The notes beneath the pieces are model-generated. The model was not told where the DNA came from. It saw only the letters and a program-made list of their open reading frames with translations, and did no database searches. From the NCBI GenBank assembly GCA_003447295.1, contig DLZQ01000011.1:5218-22734 (forward strand): a DNA stretch of 17,517 nucleotides. Direction: 5' to 3'. A program made the translations under genes and the position numbers. Below, in pieces: positions 1 through 5,830 of the stretch (its first letter is position 1; each line of letters begins with the position of its first letter). Source of the stretch: Lachnospiraceae bacterium (lineage in GTDB: Bacteria; Bacillota; Clostridia; Lachnospirales; Lachnospiraceae).

Positions 1-605
<605 letters not shown>

Positions 606-642
606 TTAGTCTTAATTTCTTTTTAGGTCTTTGCAATTACTG

Positions 643-663
643 GTAACTATTCAGAATAGTTAC
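643..663. repeat. Perfect inverted repeat between groES and groEL
   Basis: Ten-base arms GTAACTATTC and GAATAGTTAC are separated by one base, directly after the groES stop codon. In the groESL mRNA this would form a short hairpin; no T-tract follows on the minus strand, so it is not an intrinsic terminator. An mRNA-stability or processing role is inference only. Confidence 0.6.
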
Positions 664-665
664 AA

Positions 666-980
<315 letters not shown>

Positions 981-1002
981 TCATATTACTCTTCTTCATT
1001 TG

Positions 1003-1029
1003 TTAGCACTCATTTTTGTTGAGTGCTAA
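1003..1029. promoter_or_regulatory. CIRCE operator (HrcA binding site)
   Basis: TTAGCACTC, nine bases, GAGTGCTAA: an exact match to the CIRCE consensus, placed between the groES promoter and start codon. HrcA binding here represses groESL until heat stress titrates GroEL. The hrcA gene itself is not in the window. Confidence 0.97.
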
Positions 1030-1041
1030 TCTATATAGCTT

Positions 1042-1070
1042 ATATTAGTTTTATATGCCGAGATTTTCAA
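1042..1070 (-). promoter_or_regulatory. Probable SigA-type promoter of groESL
   Basis: On the minus strand TTGAAA (1065-1070) and TAATAT (1042-1047) are separated by 17 bp, with CIRCE beginning 12 bp further downstream, which is the usual geometry for HrcA-controlled promoters. The -10 matches consensus at 4 of 6 positions, so the exact hexamer is uncertain (overlapping TATAAG is an alternative). Confidence 0.6.
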
Positions 1071-1088
1071 ACGCATTCACAGTTGTTT

Positions 1089-1167
1089 AAAATGCGATTT
1101 CTTTTATTTTCTCGTTTTTTCTCTTGTTTTCTGCTATTTTTATATTACATGTCTGAAAATGCGATTT
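1089..1167. repeat. Two direct copies of AAAATGCGATTT upstream of groES
   Basis: The 12-mer occurs at 1089-1100 and 1156-1167, 67 bp apart, within the non-coding stretch 951-1337. The first copy starts about 19 bp beyond the groES -35 hexamer. Apart from these, the promoter/CIRCE and the terminator at 1261-1299, I see no gene in this stretch; it is AT-rich with T-runs. A regulatory role is not demonstrated. Confidence 0.5.
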
Positions 1168-1260
1168 AATATTTCGTTTATAATTCTGAAAATCCATATC
1201 AGGATCATCCTCTGTAAACTCCTATGCAAGCATGATTTATATCTGATGCATCGTATAAGC

Positions 1261-1299
1261 AAAAAGCAGCCTGGGGTCCTATGATCATCCCAAGCTGCT
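1261..1299 (-). terminator. Intrinsic terminator of the formate/nitrite transporter gene
   Basis: On the minus strand AGCAGCTTGGG pairs with CCCAGGCTGCT (11 bp with one wobble, 13-nt loop) and is followed by TTTTT. It begins about 40 nt beyond the stop codon of the transporter gene. Confidence 0.85.
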
Positions 1300-1337
1300 C
1301 CTGTTCTGCTCTGTATTTACTATGTGACCCACTCGCC

Positions 1338-2201
1338 CTATGCGGTCTTAGACTCCTCATGCCATTTCTGCCACTTCTTCTTATAGATAAAGAAGCAGGG
1401 GATTCCTACGAATACCATTCCACCTAAAATATTGCCGATGGTAACGGGAATAAAGTTGTTCAGGCTGTGAAGCACTGTCAGTCCCTGGATCTGCTCGGCG
1501 GTCAGGCCGTAAGCTTCCTGTGCCTTTGCCACATAAGCGGGATTCTGTGCAGCCATCATGCCTACGGGAATGTAGAACATATTTGCAACACAGTGCTCAA
1601 AACCGCCGACTACGAATGCCATGATCGGGAAGAAGATCGCCCAGACCTTACCTACGATATCCGTAGCTGCCGCTGCCATCAGGATCGCAATACATACCAG
1701 AATATTGCACAGGATGCCGGAGGTGACTCCCTTCAGAGGAGAAATGCCTACCTTGCCGACTGCCACTTTGATGGCATAGGCACCCAAAAGCCCACCTGTG
1801 TAATCCAGATTACCGGAAAAATAAATCAGGGTATCAATGATCAGCGCACCGATCAGATTGCTGAAGTAAACCACGATCAGATTGCGGATACATTCGAACC
1901 AGGTCACCTTTTTGCCTACCACATCCATGACGATCAAGCAGTTACCGGTAAAAAGTTCTCCGCCCACAAATACAATGATCATCAGTCCCACAGGGAAGAT
2001 GATGCCTGCCACGAATCGTGCCAGACCTACATTGTCAATGGCATGTGCTGCGGTACTGCTGGTAGCTCCGCCCAGTGCGATGAACGCACCTGCCATAATG
2101 CCTAACAGGATCATCTTACCCAGGGGAAGATGCGCCTTGCCCTCTCCTGCTTTCATGTTGTTATCAATGACTTCCAACGGGGTATTAAAATGCTGTTCCA
2201 T
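1338..2201 (-). CDS. Formate/nitrite transporter family channel, FocA-like
   Basis: Pentameric inner-membrane channel passing formate (or nitrite) across the cytoplasmic membrane. With the start used here it is 287 aa, near the FNT family length, with six hydrophobic helices. The signature GGELFTGN lies at 80-87 (Thr85, equivalent to FocA Thr91) and GFEHCVANMFYIPVG at 200-214 (His203, equivalent to the FocA pore His209); both offsets agree. The ATG at 2201 is preferred because AGGGA lies 4 nt before it, whereas an in-frame ATG at 2213 has no recognisable site. The gene stands alone, with a terminator behind it and a roughly 200-bp AT-rich leader in front. The FEH motif points to the FocA branch rather than NirC; formate export from mixed-acid fermentation is the likely role, inferred. 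Confidence 0.93.
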   Translation of the reverse strand: MEQHFNTPLEVIDNNMKAGEGKAHLPLGKMILLGIMAGAFIALGGATSSTAAHAIDNVGLARFVAGIIFPVGLMIIVFVGGELFTGNCLIVMDVVGKKVTWFECIRNLIVVYFSNLIGALIIDTLIYFSGNLDYTGGLLGAYAIKVAVGKVGISPLKGVTSGILCNILVCIAILMAAAATDIVGKVWAIFFPIMAFVVGGFEHCVANMFYIPVGMMAAQNPAYVAKAQEAYGLTAEQIQGLTVLHSLNNFIPVTIGNILGGMVFVGIPCFFIYKKKWQKWHEESKTA

Positions 2202-2404
2202 AGATTCCCTCATTTCCGTACAGCCCTTATCTGCCGTACTTTCTCATACTCATATAACGCCTATATTACACGAAAGCTGCGCAGAAAAGCAAGCTTTTCC
2301 CAGTATGTATCTGATTATATACATTTTTCTCATTTTCTTCTGCACTTTGTTTTCTAAGCAAAATTATTTTTGCAATTTTTTTGCCGATTTTTGCAAAAAA
2401 GTGG
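2202..2404 (-). promoter_or_regulatory. Upstream region of the formate channel gene, promoter uncertain
   Basis: The non-coding minus-strand region holds a TATAAT at 2314-2319 (about 110 bp before the ATG) without a convincing -35, and in the putative leader a hairpin GAAAAGC/GCTTTTC around 2283-2298. The distal end (2360-2400) is extremely AT-rich and contains TTTTTGC three times, one copy being the palindrome TTTTTGCAAAAA at 2388-2399. No riboswitch or FNR-type TTGAT-N4-ATCAA site was recognised. Confidence 0.35.
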
Positions 2405-2433
2405 TAGACAAAAGCCAAATTGTGTACTATACT
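2405..2433 (+). promoter_or_regulatory. Promoter of the orphan small RNA
   Basis: TAGACA (2405-2410), 17 bp, TATACT (2428-2433): each hexamer differs from the SigA consensus at one position and the spacing is optimal. Transcription would start near 2440, at the first base of a stable hairpin. No plausible protein-coding gene lies downstream before a terminator. Confidence 0.75.
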
Positions 2434-2439
2434 AAACAT

Positions 2440-2561
2440 GTTCGGTGAGAGCCGAACCGCTTATATAAGTAGATTTCCGGAAGAATTCCCCTTTTACACA
2501 ATTAAAGTGGCTGCAGGTTTCCCGCCTGCGGCTGCTTTAATTGTGTTATAAGTTATTTTTT
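2440..2561 (+). ncRNA. Putative orphan structured small RNA, about 120 nt
   Basis: Bounded by a near-consensus promoter (2405-2433) and a strong intrinsic terminator (2491-2561). The predicted transcript opens with a 7-bp hairpin capped by a GAGA (GNRA) tetraloop (2440-2457), continues through short self-complementary stretches CTTATATAAG (2460-2469) and TTCCGGAA (2475-2482), has an apparently unpaired C-rich stretch AATTCCCCT (2484-2492), and ends in the 22-bp terminator stem. I do not recognise it as SRP RNA, 6S RNA, a T-box or any riboswitch class I know. A 37-codon open frame from an ATG at 2438 is not convincing because it would start at or before the transcript start and lacks a ribosome binding site. 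The C-rich stretch suggests base-pairing to GGGGA-type ribosome binding sites, which is inference. Confidence 0.6.
2491..2561 (+). terminator. Strong intrinsic terminator of the small RNA
   Basis: A 22-bp stem (2496-2517 with 2525-2546, only G-U wobbles as irregularities) carries the 7-nt loop TTTCCCG. The base can extend through CTTTT/TATAAG with a bulge, after which TTATTTTTT follows. On the minus strand no T-tract follows, so the polarity is plus. Confidence 0.85.
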
Positions 2562-2612
2562 GTGGTTTCCTTTGGAATTGCAAAAGTTTTTGCAAAAATT
2601 TAAAATTTTCAC

Positions 2613-2642
2613 TTGCTAAATAGTAAACATCTATGCTATAAT
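2613..2642 (+). promoter_or_regulatory. Promoter of tRNA-Trp
   Basis: TTGCTA (2613-2618), 18 bp, perfect TATAAT (2637-2642), 35 bp before the mature tRNA 5' end. The short leader contains TCAGT/ACTGA, a small hairpin that may help RNase P processing. The palindrome TTTTTGCAAAAA lies 14 bp upstream of the -35. Confidence 0.8.
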
Positions 2643-2677
2643 AGCTTTCGTCAGTGATTCAACTGATGCAATTTCAT

Positions 2678-2748
2678 AGGGGAATAGTACAGCGGTAGTG
2701 CGGCGGTCTCCAAAACCGTTAACGGGGGTTCGATCCCCTCTTCCCCTG
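2678..2748 (+). tRNA. tRNA-Trp, anticodon CCA
   Basis: A full cloverleaf can be drawn: acceptor AGGGGAA (2678-2684) with TTCCCCT (2741-2747); D arm GTAC/GTGC; anticodon stem GCGGT/ACCGT with loop CTCCAAA, giving anticodon CCA at 2710-2712; T arm GGGGG/CCCTC with loop TTCGATC. The discriminator base is G2748, as expected for bacterial tRNA-Trp. The 3' CCA is not encoded (CTT follows), so it must be added by nucleotidyltransferase. Single gene with its own promoter and terminator. Confidence 0.97.
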
Positions 2749-2752
2749 CTTT

Positions 2753-2779
2753 AAAAAGTCGATGTTATCGGCTTTTTTT
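2753..2779. terminator. Bidirectional terminator between tRNA-Trp and the radA/coaW unit
   Basis: AAAAAGTCGAT and ATCGGCTTTTT form an 11-bp stem with one wobble around a GTT loop; seven T follow on the plus strand and five T on the minus strand. It ends the tRNA transcript and should also stop transcripts coming from the converging minus-strand genes. Confidence 0.88.
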
Positions 2780-2810
2780 GTTTCTGTTTTGGATTCTATT
2801 GGATACATTT

Positions 2811-2855
2811 CACCCCGGCACGACGCGATTTATAGACCCGCGCCATGCCGGGGTG
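2811..2855. repeat. GC-rich inverted repeat downstream of the pantothenate kinase gene
   Basis: Perfect ten-base arms CACCCCGGCA (2811-2820) and TGCCGGGGTG (2846-2855) enclose a 25-bp interior that has further GCG/CGC complementarity. No T-tract follows on either strand, so by itself it is not a canonical terminator; as a 3'-end hairpin of the minus-strand mRNA it could block exonucleases, with the terminator at 2753-2779 just beyond. Confidence 0.65.
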
Positions 2856-2875
2856 TTGTCTTTGCAGCTATATTA

Positions 2876-3709
2876 TCAGATCTCCTCTTTCTCCGAATCT
2901 GGCGCGATCACGGACCCGATCGCGGTAGCGTAATCGGAGTACTCCGGAATACTGATCTTCACGTCCCACAGGCTCTTGAAGTCCTCGATGATCTGGCGGC
3001 ACTCGAAGAATTTGGTCAGACCGCCGATGAGAATGTAATCCTTGATACCGGTGTTCACGGAGGCCAAGATTCCTGCCTGACAGATGTTCTCGATGACCAT
3101 ATGTACAATACCGGCTGCGATGTCTTCGGGCTTGGACTGCGCATCTGCTTTGCCGAAGTTGGATGCAGTCACATCCAGGTTCAGACCCGGAAGCTTTTCC
3201 TTGGCGAGATCACCGATCCGCAGATCGATCTTCGTCACATCACCCTTGCGGGACAGGGGAACGATCTCATGGATGTCTCCGGTGTTTAGCATGATCGAGG
3301 ACAGTCCGCAGATGGTTCCGCCGCCCAGGCCGACACCGCCTAAATGCTTCATCTCATTTTCAGTTACTTTGACGAAGAAGCTTCCGGTGCCCATGCTGAT
3401 GACAATGACTTCCTTTTTATCCGTGAGGTAATAACCGCCGGTTCCGGTGGCTATGAATTCGTCTACCTTATAGGTAGGACGATCATATACCGCTTTCTCC
3501 ACATACTTGCTTCCAACGCCGGTGATGTAGACACCTTCTACATCCGGCAGTTCCAGGTTGTTCTCATACAGGTATCTGCCGAATGCGCCATAGAGAGATG
3601 CCACCTGGCTGTCAGCCTTGACCGCCATGGGCGGAAGCATATGTTTCCCTTCAAAAGCAACGATCTTCGTTGTGCTGCTGCCGATATCAATTCCTATTTT
3701 TACAGGCAT
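2876..3709 (-). CDS. coaW: Type II pantothenate kinase (CoaW/PanK family)
   Basis: Phosphorylates pantothenate with ATP, the first step of CoA synthesis in the cytosol. The 277-aa protein has the ASKHA fold layout of type II kinases: N-terminal phosphate-1 loop IGIDIGSSTTK (5-15), YKVDEF with Glu84 as candidate catalytic base, MGTGSFFVKV (106-115), the glycine-rich GGVGLGGGT (124-132) and a C-terminal GGL adenosine-binding motif followed by SDYATAIGS. The start is fixed by GAGGAGGG about 6 nt before the ATG. It lies 70 nt behind radA and is probably cotranscribed; a small GNRA hairpin (3733-3746) lies in the gap. Most type II bacterial enzymes resist feedback by CoA. Some relatives are labelled BadF/BcrA-type ATPase, but the VDEF and GGGT motifs favour PanK. 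Confidence 0.85.
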   Translation of the reverse strand: MPVKIGIDIGSSTTKIVAFEGKHMLPPMAVKADSQVASLYGAFGRYLYENNLELPDVEGVYITGVGSKYVEKAVYDRPTYKVDEFIATGTGGYYLTDKKEVIVISMGTGSFFVKVTENEMKHLGGVGLGGGTICGLSSIMLNTGDIHEIVPLSRKGDVTKIDLRIGDLAKEKLPGLNLDVTASNFGKADAQSKPEDIAAGIVHMVIENICQAGILASVNTGIKDYILIGGLTKFFECRQIIEDFKSLWDVKISIPEYSDYATAIGSVIAPDSEKEEI

Positions 3710-3779
3710 GTTTTGCCCTCCTCATATCTTTTGACCATTGCTGGTCTCTTTTTCAAATGCATTTCACAGTTTAGGATCA

Positions 3780-5162
3780 TCAGCCAAATACTTTATCGAC
3801 CGCATCCTGCACGGAGCTTACGCCGATGACCCGGATCTTACTTCCCTTTTTGCACTCTTCCAGTGACACGTAAGGCACCACGCATTCCTCGAAGCCCAGC
3901 TTCTCGGCCTCTGCCACACGTTGTTTTGCCATGCTGACTGCACGGACTTCACCGCTTAAGCCCACTTCTCCGAAGGCAACCATCTTCGGGTTCAATGCCT
4001 TATTCCGGAAGCTGGACAGAATCGCCAGCACGATCCCTAAATCAATCGCCGGCTCCTGGATCTTAATACCGCCGGTGATATTCACATAGGCATCACAGGA
4101 GGATAACTGTACTCCCGAACGCTTCTCCAATACTGCCATCAGGAGATTTACGCGATTAAAATCCGTACCGGTAGTCTGTCTTCTGGGAATGCCGAAATTA
4201 CTGTGGCACACCAGCGCCTGTAGCTCGATCAGAAGCGGTCTGGTGCCCTCCATGGTACATGCCACCACAGAACCGCTGGCATTCTCCGGTCGACCGTTCA
4301 ACATATATTCCGAAGGATTCTTGACCTCTGCCAGCCCCGTCTCCCGCATCTCGAAGACACCGATCTCATTCGTGGATCCAAAACGGTTCTTTACGCCCCG
4401 CAGAATACGGTAGGACGCATGTCTGTCCCCTTCAAAATAAAGTACCGTGTCCACCATATGTTCCAACACTCTGGGACCTGCCACCGTACCTTCCTTGGTT
4501 ACATGACCTACAATGAAGATCGAGATTCCCAGTCCTTTCGCCAGCTGCAACAGGATGCCTGTGGATTCCCTCACCTGGGATACGCTTCCCGGTGCCGCCG
4601 ACACATTTTCGTTGTACATGGTCTGAATAGAGTCAATGATCACGACCTCCGGTTTACTCCTGCGGATCACTTCACTGATAATGTCCAGATTCGTCTCGCA
4701 CAGTAGGAGCATATGCTCCGAAAAAGTGCCCAGGCGATCCGCCCGCATCTTGATCTGTACCTTGGATTCCTCTCCTGAGATATATAGTACCTTATGTCCC
4801 GCCGCAGACAGATTATGACAAACCTGCAATAACAGTGTGGACTTACCGATTCCGGGGTCTCCGCCTACCAGTGTCAGGGATCCCTGTACGATACCGCCTC
4901 CCAGCACCCGGTCCAGTTCTTTGATCCCGGTGAGGGTCTTATTCTCCTCCCGGATGGTGATCTCGGACAGTACACAGGGTTCTGATGCCTCTCTTCTGTC
5001 TCTCTTCGCACCGTTTCCGGTATTCTTTAATTCTGTTTTATCTATCGTCTCTTCCACGAAAGTATTCCACTCTCTGCAGCCGGGGCATTGTCCCAGCCAT
5101 TTCGTGGATTCATAGCCACAGTTCTGACAGAAAAAAACGGTGGCTGTCTTTCCTTTTGCCAT
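3780..5162 (-). CDS. radA: DNA repair protein RadA (Sms)
   Basis: RecA-related hexameric helicase that promotes branch migration during recombinational repair. At 460 aa it has the family length. In order: a C4 zinc finger (Cys12, Cys15, Cys26, Cys29, pattern CxxC-N10-CPGC), Walker A GDPGIGKST (101-109), Walker B VVIID (173-177), the RadA-specific KNRFG motif (258-262), and a C-terminal Lon-protease-like domain (about 290-460) containing FGEVGLSGEVR. The start is fixed by GAGGAGAG 5 nt upstream of the ATG. The clpC-to-radA order is common in Firmicutes, but here an extra gene and a terminator (5237-5286) separate them, so radA either has its own weak promoter or depends on read-through. No clear promoter was found in the 139-bp gap. 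Confidence 0.97.
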   Translation of the reverse strand: MAKGKTATVFFCQNCGYESTKWLGQCPGCREWNTFVEETIDKTELKNTGNGAKRDRREASEPCVLSEITIREENKTLTGIKELDRVLGGGIVQGSLTLVGGDPGIGKSTLLLQVCHNLSAAGHKVLYISGEESKVQIKMRADRLGTFSEHMLLLCETNLDIISEVIRRSKPEVVIIDSIQTMYNENVSAAPGSVSQVRESTGILLQLAKGLGISIFIVGHVTKEGTVAGPRVLEHMVDTVLYFEGDRHASYRILRGVKNRFGSTNEIGVFEMRETGLAEVKNPSEYMLNGRPENASGSVVACTMEGTRPLLIELQALVCHSNFGIPRRQTTGTDFNRVNLLMAVLEKRSGVQLSSCDAYVNITGGIKIQEPAIDLGIVLAILSSFRNKALNPKMVAFGEVGLSGEVRAVSMAKQRVAEAEKLGFEECVVPYVSLEECKKGSKIRVIGVSSVQDAVDKVFG

Positions 5163-5236
5163 GCTCTCTCCTCAATAGACGTAATAGCTATTCCGAGCCC
5201 CTTTGCAACACCGCCTCTGACAGACCCTGAATATTT

Positions 5237-5286
5237 AAAAAAGAGCCCAGTCACGAAGTACTACAACACTCTCCGTGCCTGGACTC
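5237..5286 (-). terminator. Intrinsic terminator between the 137-aa gene and radA
   Basis: Minus strand: GAGTCCAG pairs with CTGGGCTC (one wobble), with an inner CACG/CGTG stem, followed immediately by TTTTTT. It closes the gntR-clpC-137-aa block. Confidence 0.85.
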
Positions 5287-5301
5287 CTTTGCAGTGCGTC
5301 C

Positions 5302-5715
5302 TTATGCCTCTACGATCTTAACAGGTACTTCACCTGCTGCTTCCAGTTCTACGCTTAAGCTCAGCTTGCCGCCAAGTCCGGTCTTCATGGTTCCTACGTT
5401 CTTGCCGTCGATCAATACTTCGTACTCGGTATCATCCTTCAGACCTACGGTGATCTGGGAATCCTCATCACCCTCTACGACGAACTCCACGCTGTTGTCA
5501 GATTCCTTAAACTCCAGCACACTGGTTCCGGGAACAGATTCATATAAAAACATGCCGTTCTTCTCTAACTTTGTCATCTCATTGTAGGTCTTAACCTTCA
5601 GCAGATCTCCTGCATGCTCATAATCTTCTACCTTTGCCTTCTTGGCCAGCTTGTGATTACCAAAGCTGATAGATCCGTCTGCTTCACTGCGAAGTATTTC
5701 TTCCACTACTGCCAT
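5302..5715 (-). CDS. Conserved protein of unknown function, 137 aa (Lachnospiraceae type)
   Basis: Soluble, acidic protein without signal peptide or membrane segment. I recall close relatives in Lachnospiraceae genomes, often labelled 'endosialidase' by automatic transfer, but at 137 aa with no recognisable catalytic motif that name is not supported. The N-terminal part (about 1-60: SEADGSISFGNHKL, FLYESVPGTSV nearby) looks like a small beta fold; the C-terminal half alternates acidic loops and beta strands (VEFVVEGDEDSQITVGL, TEYEVLIDGKNVG, GGKLSLSVEL), resembling a beta-sandwich. It has an excellent ribosome binding site (CAGGAGGAC, 7 nt from ATG). It lies 115 bp behind clpC and ends in a terminator, so it may be cotranscribed with clpC or use the weak promoter at 5796-5824. 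A link to proteolysis or stress is only contextual. Confidence 0.8.
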   Translation of the reverse strand: MAVVEEILRSEADGSISFGNHKLAKKAKVEDYEHAGDLLKVKTYNEMTKLEKNGMFLYESVPGTSVLEFKESDNSVEFVVEGDEDSQITVGLKDDTEYEVLIDGKNVGTMKTGLGGKLSLSVELEAAGEVPVKIVEA

Positions 5716-5795
5716 CTGTCTGTCCTCCTGAAAGTAACTGCATCCGCTATCTTTTTCTTTTGTCCTTTGCGAATGGGGTTTTGAATAGTTACAGT

Positions 5796-5824
5796 ATAAT
5801 ATATCTCACACTGTTTTTCTACAA
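5796..5824 (-). promoter_or_regulatory. Possible promoter of the 137-aa gene
   Basis: Minus strand TTGTAG (5819-5824), 17 bp, TATTAT (5796-5801), in the 115-bp gap behind clpC, where no terminator is visible. The -10 is good, the -35 matches only at TTG. Start would be near 5789, leaving a leader of about 74 nt. Confidence 0.35.
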
Positions 5825-5830
5825 AAAATT

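Noticed and set aside
2438..2551. 37-aa open frame inside the small RNA region
   Set aside because: Its ATG lies at or before the predicted transcript start, there is no ribosome binding site, and its end runs through the terminator stem.
2440..2561. Known RNA families (SRP RNA, 6S RNA, T-box, fluoride or guanidine riboswitch)
   Set aside because: None of the diagnostic motifs was found, such as the SRP GGAAG/AGCAG apical loops, the T-box TGGNACC bulge or the ACGR tetraloops of guanidine-II.
5783..5800. Plus-strand TATAAT behind clpC as an antisense promoter
   Set aside because: No -35 hexamer at a usable distance; TTGAAT is only 8 bp away and TTGCGA is 22 bp away.
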